The notes: generated by a model not told the origin, from the letters alone. DNA of 64,000 bases from Bacteroides muris (ex Afrizal et al. 2022) (GCF_004793475.1 NZ_SRYZ01000015.1:18182-82181), one strand, 5' to 3'. Counted from the stretch's first letter, positions 55,251 to 63,944 are shown. Numbers and translations: made by a program.

Positions 55251-55355
55251 CGAATAAATTCTGTTCTATAACAGAAAAAGCAAATTCTATTCCTTCTTTT
55301 TCGCTGTTTTCCAATGTTTTTTTAATGTTTTTTTTGATATTCAGAAATATTGCTC

Positions 55356-55363
55356 TATTTTTG
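55356..55363 (+). promoter_or_regulatory. -7 box TATTTTTG for the HU gene
   Basis: Plus-strand TAnnTTTG about 63 bp before the ATG at 55426. Confidence 0.45.
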
Positions 55364-55425
55364 TAGAGGCTTGTACTGAAAAGTGAAAATATCTTTTGTG
55401 TAACATATTATTAATTTTGAGTATT

Positions 55426-55692
55426 ATGAATAAGGCGGAGCTTATTGGCGCTATGGCAGCGGAGTCTGGTTTGTCAAAGACGGATTCAAAGAAAGCATTG
55501 GATGCATTTACCGCATCAGTCACTAAGGCAATGAAAGCCGGTGATAAAGTATCATTGGTTGGTTTCGGAACTTTCAGTGTGGTGGAAAGAGGAGCACGTA
55601 TGTGTATCAATCCCTCTACTAAAAAGCCTATCGAGATTGCTGCAAAGAAAGTTGTTAAATTCAAACCGGGTGCGGAATTGACAGCTGAATAG
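55426..55692 (+). CDS. HU-family DNA-binding protein
   Basis: 88 aa, standard for HU, which bends DNA and compacts the nucleoid as a dimer. MNKAELIGAMAAESGLSKTD opens the helical dimer part. GDKVSLVGFGTFSVVERGAR and the arm motif INPSTKKPIEI follow, then VVKFKPG near the end. The expected Gly-Arg-Asn-Pro at the arm tip reads RMCINPST here, a mild departure from the E. coli type. The first ATG upstream (55396) would add unrelated hydrophobic residues and is rejected. Confidence 0.95.
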   Translation: MNKAELIGAMAAESGLSKTDSKKALDAFTASVTKAMKAGDKVSLVGFGTFSVVERGARMCINPSTKKPIEIAAKKVVKFKPGAELTAE

Positions 55693-55705
55693 ATAACAGT
55701 ATACT

Positions 55706-55757
55706 CAACATACAAAGAGGGGACGTTTTGCAAAGAGCGTCCCCTCTTTGTATGTTG
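55706..55757 (+). terminator. Terminator after HU
   Basis: A 20-bp perfect stem (55706-55725 with 55738-55757) around a 12-nt loop. It is 14 bp after the HU stop and has no long T-tract. Confidence 0.8.
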
Positions 55758-55793
55758 AATATCTTGTGGGTCAATAAAAACAAGCCTGCTTGT

Positions 55794-55824
55794 TTTGTAC
55801 TGATTTTGGTTTACGTTATCTTTG
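55794..55824 (+). promoter_or_regulatory. Promoter of argS (-33 TTTG, -7 TATCTTTG)
   Basis: TTTG at 55794-55797 and TATCTTTG at 55817-55824 are separated by 19 bp, matching the full Bacteroides promoter consensus. The ATG of argS is 25 bp downstream. Confidence 0.75.
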
Positions 55825-55848
55825 CACGCAGGAAAATACATTTGAATC

Positions 55849-57666
55849 ATGAATATAGAACAGAAACTGGTAGCGTCCGTCATCGGCGGACTGAAAGCGC
55901 TTTACGGGCAGGATGTTCCTGCCGCACAAGTGCAGTTGCAGAAAACCAAGAAAGAATTTGAAGGACACCTCACGTTGGTGGTATTTCCTTTCCTCCGCAT
56001 GTCCAAGAAGGGACCGGAGCAGACGGCACAAGAAATCGGTGAATACTTGCAGGCAAACGAACCTTCGGTTGCTGCATTTAATGTCATCAAAGGCTTCCTG
56101 AACCTGACCATTGCCTCTTCCGCGTGGATAGAATTGCTGAACGGCATTCATGCGGACAAGCAGTACGGCATCATGGCTGCTACTGACAGCTCTCCGTTGG
56201 TGATGATTGAGTATTCTTCTCCCAACACCAACAAACCGCTCCATTTGGGCCACGTACGCAACAATCTTTTGGGAAATGCGCTGGCTAATATAGTGGCTGC
56301 CAACGGCAATAAGGTAGTAAAGACCAATATTGTCAATGACCGTGGAATTCATATCTGCAAGTCCATGTTGGCATGGCAGAAGTACGGCAATGGTGAGACT
56401 CCCGAATCATCCGGCAAGAAGGGCGACCACCTGATTGGCGATTACTATGTTTCTTTCGACAAGCACTACAAGGCGGAAGTGAAGGAGTTGATGGCGAAGT
56501 TCCAAAGCGAAGGCATGAATGAGGAAGAGGCCAAGGCAAAGGCGGAAGCCGAATCTCCTTTAATGAAGGAAGCCCGTGAGATGCTGGTGAAGTGGGAAGC
56601 CAACGACCCCGAAGTACGTGCGCTTTGGAAGAAGATGAACGACTGGGTGTATGCCGGTTTCGACGAGACTTACCGCATGATGGGCGTGACTTTCGATAAG
56701 ATATATTACGAGTCGAACACTTACCTTGAAGGGAAAGAGAAAGTGATGGAGGGCCTGGAGAAAGGTTTCTTCTACCGGAAAGAAGACGGTTCCGTGTGGG
56801 CGGACCTCACGGGTGAGGGGTTGGACCACAAACTGTTGTTGCGTGCGGACGGCACTTCCGTCTACATGACGCAGGATATCGGTACCGCCAAGCTCCGTTT
56901 TGCCGATTATCCCATCGACAAGATGATTTATGTTGTGGGCAACGAACAGAACTACCACTTCCAGGTGCTTTCTATTCTGCTCGACAAGTTGGGCTTTGAA
57001 TGGGGAAAAGGCTTGGTGCATTTCTCTTACGGCATGGTAGAACTGCCCGAGGGCAAGATGAAGAGCCGCGAAGGTACAGTAGTTGATGCTGACGACTTGA
57101 TGGCGGAGATGATTGATACAGCCAAGGAAACCAGCAATGAACTGGGTAAGCTGGATGGTCTGACAAAAGAAGAGGCGGACGATATCGCCCGTATCGTTGG
57201 TCTGGGTGCCTTAAAGTACTTCATCCTGAAGGTGGATGCCCGCAAGAACATGACATTCAATCCGAAAGAGTCCATCGACTTCAATGGCAATACGGGCCCG
57301 TTCATCCAATATACTTATGCACGTATCCAGTCTGTTCTGCGCAAGGCGAAAGAGGCAGGTATCGAGATTCCCGCCCAACTGCCTGCCGGCATTGAGTTGA
57401 GCGAGAAGGAAGAGGGACTGATACAGATGGTTGCCGACTTTGCCGCTATTGTGAAGCAGGCAGGTGAGGATTACAGCCCGTCCATCATTGCCAACTATAC
57501 GTATGACCTTGTGAAGGAATACAACCAGTTCTACCACGACTTCAGCATCCTGCGTGAGGAGAACGAAGCGGTGAAGGTATTCCGCCTTGCGTTGTCCGAG
57601 AATGTATCCAAAGTGGTACGCTTGGGCATGGGATTGCTGGGAATCGAGGTGCCGGATAGAATGTAA
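55849..57666 (+). CDS. argS: Arginyl-tRNA synthetase
   Basis: 605 aa class I synthetase. An N-terminal Add1 domain (about 1-100) is followed by the HIGH-type motif SPNTNKPLHLGHVRNN at about residues 122-137. The catalytic core has the KMSKS-like region EGKMKSREGTVVDADDL and the Arg-specific YEFAR-like YTYARIQS. A C-terminal DALR anticodon-binding domain ends in LLGIEVPDRM. It charges all tRNA-Arg species, including the CCU tRNA encoded about 11 kb upstream. Confidence 0.96.
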   Translation: MNIEQKLVASVIGGLKALYGQDVPAAQVQLQKTKKEFEGHLTLVVFPFLRMSKKGPEQTAQEIGEYLQANEPSVAAFNVIKGFLNLTIASSAWIELLNGIHADKQYGIMAATDSSPLVMIEYSSPNTNKPLHLGHVRNNLLGNALANIVAANGNKVVKTNIVNDRGIHICKSMLAWQKYGNGETPESSGKKGDHLIGDYYVSFDKHYKAEVKELMAKFQSEGMNEEEAKAKAEAESPLMKEAREMLVKWEANDPEVRALWKKMNDWVYAGFDETYRMMGVTFDKIYYESNTYLEGKEKVMEGLEKGFFYRKEDGSVWADLTGEGLDHKLLLRADGTSVYMTQDIGTAKLRFADYPIDKMIYVVGNEQNYHFQVLSILLDKLGFEWGKGLVHFSYGMVELPEGKMKSREGTVVDADDLMAEMIDTAKETSNELGKLDGLTKEEADDIARIVGLGALKYFILKVDARKNMTFNPKESIDFNGNTGPFIQYTYARIQSVLRKAKEAGIEIPAQLPAGIELSEKEEGLIQMVADFAAIVKQAGEDYSPSIIANYTYDLVKEYNQFYHDFSILREENEAVKVFRLALSENVSKVVRLGMGLLGIEVPDRM

Positions 57667-57744
57667 GTTTGGTTGTTGAAAAACATCTTATCTTTGCCAC
57701 TGCCGATGATACGGAATGATGTGTTAGGGCGGGGCGAAGCCGGA

Positions 57745-57780
57745 AGAGAGGTGTAGCAAGTCGTTTTGCTGCACCTCTCT
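57745..57780. terminator. Convergent terminator between argS and the exporter operon
   Basis: AGAGAGGTG (57745-57753) pairs with CACCTCTCT (57772-57780) and AGCA with TGCT inside it. TTATTATT follows on the plus strand. The minus-strand small gene stops 4 bp away. Confidence 0.75.
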
Positions 57781-57783
57781 TTA

Positions 57784-57963
57784 TTATTGTTTGCTTATCA
57801 AGATAACCAGAAGGAGTACCAGTATTCCTGCCAATAGCAATGTGTTTCCCCACCTCACGATAAAAGCTGGTTTTTGCTCGATAATACGGCGCACTTTGTC
57901 ACTGTGGCAATCGTTTTCGTTTGTAAAATTGCTGTGGTTGTTTTCCTTTAATTTTTTAGTCAT
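57784..57963 (-). CDS. 59-aa membrane protein, N-terminal stub of a HlyD-like membrane-fusion protein
   Basis: A complete frame starts at an ATG overlapping the exporter stop codon (ATGA), which is strong evidence of translational coupling. Residues 1-23 are polar (MTKKLKENNHSNF...). VRRIIEQKPAFIVRWGN (24-40) and the single helix LLLAGILVLLLVILI (42-56) follow, then SKQ and two stops. The stretch before and through the helix is what the cytoplasmic start of HlyD-type membrane-fusion proteins looks like in Bacteroidales C39 systems. The coiled-coil and lipoyl parts are absent. It may be a remnant or a purpose-built short partner. Confidence 0.7.
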   Translation of the reverse strand: MTKKLKENNHSNFTNENDCHSDKVRRIIEQKPAFIVRWGNTLLLAGILVLLLVILISKQ

Positions 57964-60176
57964 GAGTTCCCTAGTTCCAATTGGTTCTTAATCAGGTTGT
58001 AGTACGTCCCTTTCTTTCGGATTAGTTCGTCATGTGTGCCGGTTTCCGATATTCTTCCTTTGTCTAACACCACTATTTGGTCGGCATGCTTCACGGTACT
58101 TAGGCGGTGGGCAACGATGACGGTAGTTTTTCCTTGGTAGAATTTCTGCAAATTGTCCACTATCAGTCGTTCGTTTCCGGAATCCAGGGAATTGGTGGCT
58201 TCATCAAAGAACAAGAAGGCCGGGCTCTTGTATACGGCTCTGGCTATCAGGATACGCTGTCGTTGTCCTTGGCTGATGCCTTGTCCGTTGGCACCTATGA
58301 CGGTGTCGTACTTCAGTGGCAGTTGTTCCACCATTTCCGTGATGTTGGCTATTCGGGCGGCAGACAGCATACGTTCGTAATCTATCTCTTCATTGTCTAA
58401 AGCGATGTTGCGCGCTATTGATTCGGAGAAGATGTAACCGTCTTGCATGACCACTCCGCACAAGCTGCGCCAGAATCGGAGGTTTATCTCGTTCAGCCGA
58501 TGCTCACCTATCAGGATGTCGCCCGATGCGGGCGGATAGAATCCTAATAATAGTTTCAGCAACGTGGTTTTTCCGCTGCCGCTGGCACCCACGATGGCCG
58601 TCACTTTCCCGTTGGGGATTCTTAGGCAGATATCTTCGAGAACTTTGAGGGAATGAGAGCCGTTGTAGCTGAACGTCACGTTTTTCAATAGGATGTCTTC
58701 CCGGCTGCAATGGAAATCGATTACCTTCCGATGTGTGTTCTCGTTTTCTTTCAGGTGAACCTCGTTGATTCGTTCTATGCTGAGCCGGACATCCTGCCAG
58801 GAGTAGATGAAGCGCATCAGTTGTTCTATCGGGACATTCAGCTGGCCGATGATATATTGTATGGACAGCATCATTCCCAAGGTGAGCTGCCCCTCTATCA
58901 CTGCGGTTGCCGTCACGATGGTGATGAGGATGTTTTTCACCTCGTTGATAAAGAGGCTTCCTCCCTCTTGCGTCTGTTGCAGTTTCATGGAGGCAATGTT
59001 GGTATGGAACAAGTCGGCTTGTGTGTCTTCCCATTCCCAGCATTTGCGTTGTTCGCAGTTTTGCAATTTGATGTCCTGCATACCGTCTATGATTTGGATG
59101 GTCTTGTTTTGTCTTCGTGCATAGAGGTCGAAGAATTCGTAGTCCATGGCCTTGCGTTTTTGCAGGAAGGTACAAATCCACAATGCATATATCAGGCATC
59201 CGCCTGAGAAGATGGCGAACACGGCGGTGCTGTAGTAAAGCAACACCCCGCCGAATATGAGGAAACTGAAGACGGAGAACAGGGTATTCAGCGTCTGGGC
59301 GGCCATGAACTGTTCGAGGCGCTGGTGGTCGTTGATGCGCTGCATCAAGTCTTCTTTCAGTTTGGTGTCGAAGAAGGACATGGGCAGTCTCATCAGTTTC
59401 AGGAAGAAGTCGGACAGCAGAGTTATGTTGATGCGTACGCTGATATGCAGCAACAGCCACCGGCGTATGAAGTCGACCGAAGTCCTTCCTATGGTCAGCA
59501 TCAGCTGCCCCAGCAGAATCAGGTAGATGAGGTTCAGGTTCTTTCCGTTTATTCCCTTATCTACCACTGCCTGCGTCAGGAAGGGGAAGAGCAACTGTAG
59601 TCCACTGCCGATGACCAGTCCTGCAATCAGTTGTCCGAACAGGCTCTTGTAGTCTTTCAGATAGCTCCAGAGAAAAGACAATGAACGTTCCGTGCCTACT
59701 TCCTCTTTCAGCGAGTGGAAGACGGAGGTGGGTTGCAGCGCCATCAGTATTCCTTTTTCGCCTTGCATTCCTTCGCCGGGTGTCCATGCCTTGCGGAAAG
59801 CCTCTTCGTCTAAGGCAAGCAGGTACTTCCCCGGATCGGCGATGTGGAATTTCAGTTTGCCTTTTCGGTCTCTTTCCACGCGGTGCAACACCACGAAATG
59901 TTCTTGGTTCCAGTGCAGGATGCACGGAAAAGGATGCTGTTCCACCAGCTTCTCTACGGTCATTCGTCCGCAGACCGTCCGGAAACCGATTTTGACGGCC
60001 GCTTCATTCAGGCTCAGCATGGACACCCCGTTGTGGCCTACGGTGCATATCCGGCGCATGGCTTCGGCAGAGTACATTTTGCCGTAATGACGGGCTATCA
60101 TGCGGAGGCAGGTGGCTCCGCACTCCATGGCGTCCGGTTGCTTGATGTGGTGGAAACGGGGCTTGAATATCATCAA
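57960..60176 (-). CDS. C39-peptidase ABC exporter (bacteriocin/peptide type)
   Basis: 738 aa. An N-terminal C39 protease domain (1-135) carries a full triad, Cys19 (MECGATCL), His93 (EHFVVLH) and Asp114 (IADPG), with the oxyanion Gln13. A six-helix membrane domain follows (about 165-440), then an ATPase with Walker A GASGSGKTT, signature SQGQRQR and Walker B FLFFDEATNSLD. Such exporters cut double-Gly leader peptides and export the product. No precursor peptide with a Gly-Gly leader was found in the window. It lies 12 bp after the outer-membrane barrel gene. Confidence 0.93.
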   Translation of the reverse strand: MMIFKPRFHHIKQPDAMECGATCLRMIARHYGKMYSAEAMRRICTVGHNGVSMLSLNEAAVKIGFRTVCGRMTVEKLVEQHPFPCILHWNQEHFVVLHRVERDRKGKLKFHIADPGKYLLALDEEAFRKAWTPGEGMQGEKGILMALQPTSVFHSLKEEVGTERSLSFLWSYLKDYKSLFGQLIAGLVIGSGLQLLFPFLTQAVVDKGINGKNLNLIYLILLGQLMLTIGRTSVDFIRRWLLLHISVRINITLLSDFFLKLMRLPMSFFDTKLKEDLMQRINDHQRLEQFMAAQTLNTLFSVFSFLIFGGVLLYYSTAVFAIFSGGCLIYALWICTFLQKRKAMDYEFFDLYARRQNKTIQIIDGMQDIKLQNCEQRKCWEWEDTQADLFHTNIASMKLQQTQEGGSLFINEVKNILITIVTATAVIEGQLTLGMMLSIQYIIGQLNVPIEQLMRFIYSWQDVRLSIERINEVHLKENENTHRKVIDFHCSREDILLKNVTFSYNGSHSLKVLEDICLRIPNGKVTAIVGASGSGKTTLLKLLLGFYPPASGDILIGEHRLNEINLRFWRSLCGVVMQDGYIFSESIARNIALDNEEIDYERMLSAARIANITEMVEQLPLKYDTVIGANGQGISQGQRQRILIARAVYKSPAFLFFDEATNSLDSGNERLIVDNLQKFYQGKTTVIVAHRLSTVKHADQIVVLDKGRISETGTHDELIRKKGTYYNLIKNQLELGNS

Positions 60177-60188
60177 TATATAATTAAG

Positions 60189-62504
60189 TTATTTCACCCC
60201 TATGCCCTGCAATTCTCTATCATCATTATTGAACTGCTTTTTCTGTCTCCACTTGTTCTGCACCTTGTTCTTGAAGGTATATGAGGCACCTATTGAGAAG
60301 GTAGGGATGCGGTCTGTCAGGTAATTGGCCTTGTATGAGGTGTACCCTTCGTCCTTCACCCACGACTTCGACCACATACCGGTTCCTACGAAATATTGCC
60401 CCATCACATAGACTCTCCAGTTCTTGGGCAGATTCCATGAGAGGTTGGCATTGCTGTAGGGTGTCCCTTCCGATTTGGTGGTGTAGCCGTAGCTGGCGGT
60501 CGTATAGCCCATGTTCAGCGAGAGCGATACCTGCTTGTAGTATAGATAGGCATTCATATTGAAGTTCCACAGATCTGCGTTGGCAAAGGTCATTCCTTTC
60601 TGATACCTTCTCTCGTAGTAGGCGCTCATGCCTATGTTGCCGAAAGGCAAGTTGTAGTTGGCCGAGGTTCCCGCGTTAAGGAAGTTGGCACACAGGAGGT
60701 TCCGGTAAGACTGGATATAGATGTTGTCTTTTAGCGTACCGACGGCATTAATCAGCTTCGACGAATAGCTGTAGGAGATGTAAGGCTCAAGGAACAGGCT
60801 TTTGTAGCTGAGTTTGTAAGAGAGCCGGACCTGATCTTGGAAACTGGGTCTCAGATACGGGTTACCCTGATTGATGAGCAAACTGTCGGTAGAGGTGTTG
60901 CGCGGGTTCAGCATGCTGAGTGTCGGGCTGTAGCGATGGCGCCGGTAGCTCAGGTTCAAGTTGTGTTTCTGATTGAACTTATAAATTAGTGCCACGGAGG
61001 GAAGCACGTCTATGTAATGGTTCTTTACCCCATCCGCTTCGGTGAAGAGCATGTCCATCCCTATGGAAAGCAAATAGAAGAACTTGCCTCCCGAACGGTT
61101 GTTGTTGAAGCCGACATACAGGTATTCTTGCCACTTCTTGTAGTTGTACACCGGAAAACAATCTTCCTTGTCGTCTATGTTGGTGCTTGAATAAGAAGTG
61201 TTGGAGCCGGCTGTGAGGGAGTATTTGCCTTGTATGAGGTTTGTGTAGTCCAAATCCAACTTCCCGTAGTGCCGGTCGTTGATGTAGTCTATCAGGTTAT
61301 GGTATTGGTAGAAATCGTTATGCTCCTGCTGCTCCCCGATGGAACCGGAATAGCTGTAGGAGTAGTTTCCGGTGGCCTCCAGCGACTGATGCTTGCTGAA
61401 GGAGTGCTTGTAATAGAGATAGGCGGTGGCCAGATGGTATTTGTTGTCCGACTGGTTGTAGACTGTGGCATCCGACTGTTTCTGTTCGGAGGCATATTCC
61501 ACGTTTCCTTGTCTGTGGCTTTCGGTGTCCGAGGGGTTACTGATGTATTTCAGGGCAAAGGCGGCATAGTTCTTGTCCGAAAAGATGCGGTCTCCCCCCA
61601 ATGCTGCGTAGTAGCTGTTGGCGCTATAGAGTTGCTCTCCGGAGAATTTGCGCCTGATGTCCCCCGATTGGCTTTCCGAATACTCATTGCTCTTGGTATC
61701 GGAGAAGTAGAAACTCTGGAGATTCAAGTATAGGGACGACTTGGCATTCCCCAGTTCGGCTCCCCCACCTGTCACTCCATACCGGTAGGTGAGGGCATGG
61801 TTTGCATAAATATTTCCGTTGACATAGGTAGGGGTAGCCACGCGTTTCAGGTGGATGTTCAGGATGGCAGTCACGCCCTCCTCGCCTAAGTAGCGTGCAT
61901 CCGGTACGTCTATAATCTCCACGGACTCTATAATCTCGGGATTCATCACGTTGATGTAACCCGGTCGATTGACCCCGTCTATCAGAATTATGGGAGATTC
62001 CCCCGTGAGCAGTTTGATGTTGCGTTCGATGGGGTTCACCACCAGTTTGGGTACTTCCAACAGTGCATCGTAAGCAGTCTTCGCCTTCTTGGCATGTTCG
62101 GACAGAAAGAAGGTGGTACTTCCCGCACTACTGTGTACGATGTTGCGCTTGTCGCCTGTCACGGTCACCTCTTTCAGCTGCGTGGCATCTTCCTGCAGTG
62201 TGAACTGGGGCAGGCGCACGCTTCCTGTCAGCTTGAAGGGGTGTTCTATTTTCTTGAATCCTACCATGGACACGCGGCAGACATAGTCTCCTGCCTGTAG
62301 GCCTTTTACGGAGAAGTCGCCCTTCTTGTCGGTGATGCTGCCCCCCACAAGTGTGTCGGCTTGTATGAAATATACGGTACAGCCTTGTAGCGGCGACTTG
62401 TCTTTGTCTTTCACATTGCCGCTTACGGTGATGGCGGTCGTTTGCGCATGCAGCAGCGAGAGGCTGCACACGATGGCTGAGATAAGAGAGAGAATACGTT
62501 TCAT
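60189..62504 (-). CDS. Outer-membrane beta-barrel protein, TonB-receptor-like
   Basis: About 771 aa. A signal peptide is cleaved near residue 20 (LLHA/Q). A carboxypeptidase-regulatory-like domain follows (GNVKDKDKSPLQGCTVYFIQ, about 28-105), then a plug-like segment (PIILIDGVNRPGYINVMNPE) and a barrel with alternating aromatic strands to the C-terminus (OMP_b-brl_3 type). There is no SusD partner. Its place in the operon between a glycosyltransferase and the C39 exporter suggests an outer-membrane role in export or uptake of the same product. A start at 62513 would add three residues. Confidence 0.85.
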   Translation of the reverse strand: MKRILSLISAIVCSLSLLHAQTTAITVSGNVKDKDKSPLQGCTVYFIQADTLVGGSITDKKGDFSVKGLQAGDYVCRVSMVGFKKIEHPFKLTGSVRLPQFTLQEDATQLKEVTVTGDKRNIVHSSAGSTTFFLSEHAKKAKTAYDALLEVPKLVVNPIERNIKLLTGESPIILIDGVNRPGYINVMNPEIIESVEIIDVPDARYLGEEGVTAILNIHLKRVATPTYVNGNIYANHALTYRYGVTGGGAELGNAKSSLYLNLQSFYFSDTKSNEYSESQSGDIRRKFSGEQLYSANSYYAALGGDRIFSDKNYAAFALKYISNPSDTESHRQGNVEYASEQKQSDATVYNQSDNKYHLATAYLYYKHSFSKHQSLEATGNYSYSYSGSIGEQQEHNDFYQYHNLIDYINDRHYGKLDLDYTNLIQGKYSLTAGSNTSYSSTNIDDKEDCFPVYNYKKWQEYLYVGFNNNRSGGKFFYLLSIGMDMLFTEADGVKNHYIDVLPSVALIYKFNQKHNLNLSYRRHRYSPTLSMLNPRNTSTDSLLINQGNPYLRPSFQDQVRLSYKLSYKSLFLEPYISYSYSSKLINAVGTLKDNIYIQSYRNLLCANFLNAGTSANYNLPFGNIGMSAYYERRYQKGMTFANADLWNFNMNAYLYYKQVSLSLNMGYTTASYGYTTKSEGTPYSNANLSWNLPKNWRVYVMGQYFVGTGMWSKSWVKDEGYTSYKANYLTDRIPTFSIGASYTFKNKVQNKWRQKKQFNNDDRELQGIGVK

Positions 62505-62520
62505 CGGTATCATGTATTGA

Positions 62521-62958
62521 TTATTGATTTAAAGTGGCGTAAATATACGCATTATTAAAACGATAACGAATATAATCCGCTATATTTAATTCCATACTTT
62601 GTTTTTGGCAGAATCTTCTGAAATTATCCGGAGTGGTTTCCAGTTGTTTCTGGCAGCAAGGCCCCCAGTCCTCTCTATAGAATCGCATGTGCGCGTCAAG
62701 AAACAGGAAATAAGGGGTTTGTATCAGACTCACTCCCAAATCGCGGCAGGCAGCTATCCCCAATCTCTCTTCGTTTCGGAGATAGGTGGCGGAATAGGGC
62801 TTCAACATCTCTTCGTAATCATACAAATGATTGGAAGCATCGTTGATGACCAATATTTCCACCCGATCCGCAGCATATTGCCGTATGCTGGCTACGGTGT
62901 GTGCCACTTCCATGCCTTCATTCAAGAAAGGAATGATTACTGTCAGTTTCTTCGACAT
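62521..62958 (-). CDS. Short GT2-family glycosyltransferase, C-terminally truncated
   Basis: About 145 aa with the GT-A opening of family 2: LTVIIPFLNEGMEVAHTVAS, VEILVINDASND-like VINDASNH and the metal-binding region FLFLDAHMRF. A normal GT2 needs 220 or more residues. The frame stops at LNIADYIRYRFNN...LNQ, without the acceptor half. Glycosyltransferases of this kind occur with C39 exporters in GG-Bacteroidales peptide systems, and so it fits the operon. Whether this short form is active is doubtful. An ATG at 62970 is an alternative start. Confidence 0.72.
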   Translation of the reverse strand: MSKKLTVIIPFLNEGMEVAHTVASIRQYAADRVEILVINDASNHLYDYEEMLKPYSATYLRNEERLGIAACRDLGVSLIQTPYFLFLDAHMRFYREDWGPCCQKQLETTPDNFRRFCQKQSMELNIADYIRYRFNNAYIYATLNQ

Positions 62959-62987
62959 ATCTTCAGACATGCTTGTTCTGGTATTTC

Positions 62988-63347
62988 TTATTTTACTTCA
63001 AAATAGCCTTGATACTTGTGTTTCCCATCGTTCAGCTCTAGGATGTAGGTACCGCTTTCGAGGTTTCCTATAAAAATAGGGGTTTGCAGTTCGGGAAATA
63101 TCGTAATAATTTCGGATAAGAGTATTTCTTCGTTTTCATTCTTTACAATAATCTGCAAGCTGCTTAATGGTATATCTGAATAAAAATAGATATTGTTATT
63201 GTCGTGACTTGCGGTAAGTTCTATAGACATGGAACGGTCATTGATACCTCCATTAATTTGTTTACATAAATTGATAGGTACGTTATCGGCCCAACCATTT
63301 ACATGAAAGAATAATAAATACAGAATTACTAATGACAAATGCTTCAT
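62988..63347 (-). CDS. Secreted DUF3244-like protein
   Basis: About 119 aa: a Sec signal peptide (cleavage near residue 20, GWA/DN) and one beta-sandwich-like domain with SSLQIIVKNENEEILLSEI and NLESGTYILELNDGKHKYQGYFEV. The spacing of the final motif, Gly-x-Tyr-x-Leu before a Lys/Gly turn, is typical of DUF3244 proteins, which are often encoded with C39/GG peptide systems in Bacteroides. The role is unknown. It is the first gene of the operon. The start at 63347 fits the promoter box at 63381-63388, and an upstream ATG at 63383 would overlap it. Confidence 0.7.
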   Translation of the reverse strand: MKHLSLVILYLLFFHVNGWADNVPINLCKQINGGINDRSMSIELTASHDNNNIYFYSDIPLSSLQIIVKNENEEILLSEIITIFPELQTPIFIGNLESGTYILELNDGKHKYQGYFEVK

Positions 63348-63380
63348 GGCATTTTCTTTATAATTGTTACTTTTTGGTTG

Positions 63381-63388
63381 CAAAAGTA
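63381..63388 (-). promoter_or_regulatory. -7 box TACTTTTG of the exporter operon
   Basis: Exact minus-strand TAnnTTTG about 34 bp before the ATG at 63347. The region 18-20 bp upstream lacks a TTTG-like -33 box, as expected for a promoter needing an activator. Confidence 0.6.
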
Positions 63389-63423
63389 GGTATCTGGCAC
63401 TTATTTCCTGTTGATTTTTTATG

Positions 63424-63497
63424 CGGTTTTTGTACGGTTTTTATGTGTTTTCTTTCTAAAGTAACATTTTCCTGTACGGTTTTTGTACGGTTTTGCG
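63424..63497. promoter_or_regulatory. Two pairs of 11-bp direct repeats (CGGTTTTTGTA), candidate activator sites
   Basis: Copies start at 63424, 63435, 63477 and 63488. Within a pair the period is 11 bp, and the pairs are 53 bp apart (about five helical turns). On the minus strand the unit reads TACAAAAACCG. Relative to the predicted start near 63376, the sites lie at about -48 to -70 and -101 to -121. The LuxR-like regulator encoded just upstream is the obvious candidate to bind them. Confidence 0.7.
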
Positions 63498-63509
63498 TAA
63501 ATATCAGTC

Positions 63510-63944
63510 TTATAAAGATAAAATTAAGTCATCCCACATTTTGGCGTCACCTTTCTGCCCATAGACTTTTTCATACAATTTTTTTCGGGCAGATGTAATT
63601 GTAGATTTTGTTCGTCCGGTCAGAAGTGCTATGTTGCTGGTTGATATATCTGCTTTTATCAATAAACAAATTCGTAATTCAATCTTACTAATAGGGTAAA
63701 GTGTATATAAACGACTGGTGAAATTTTTGTATGTTGCGTTAATTTCATCTTGTAGTTCTATCCAATCCTCTTCTTTTAATTCTTCAAAACTTGCTATGGT
63801 ATGGAATTTATTATAAATTTCAGATTGTTTGAATTTCGCAATTCTTGATTCACATTCTTGATTGTTGAGTTTTATTGTATGTTCTAGTTTCTCTATTTCT
63901 TTTAAACTGTGTTGTAACTGTTTCTTTCTTTGCTTTGTCTGCAT
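63510..63944 (-). CDS. LuxR-like helix-turn-helix regulator, probably missing its N-terminal part
   Basis: 144 aa. A coiled coil (about 1-45, KQLQHSLKEIEKLEHTIKL) leads into a C-terminal HTH (about 85-144: SKIELRICLLIKADISTSNI, ALLTGRTKSTITSARKKLYE, DDLILSL). This end matches the large TPR-plus-membrane-helix regulators that accompany C39/GG peptide loci in Bacteroides, whose sensor part lies before the coiled coil. An in-frame TAA at 63960-63962 shows that the sensor part is not in frame here, so the protein is either a natural short form or a fragment. Confidence 0.7.
   Translation of the reverse strand: MQTKQRKKQLQHSLKEIEKLEHTIKLNNQECESRIAKFKQSEIYNKFHTIASFEELKEEDWIELQDEINATYKNFTSRLYTLYPISKIELRICLLIKADISTSNIALLTGRTKSTITSARKKLYEKVYGQKGDAKMWDDLILSL

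Noticed and set aside
62326..62520. Small plus-strand frame at the start of the barrel gene as the missing Gly-Gly precursor
   Set aside because: It is antisense to a signal peptide and regulatory domain, and it has no double-Gly leader.
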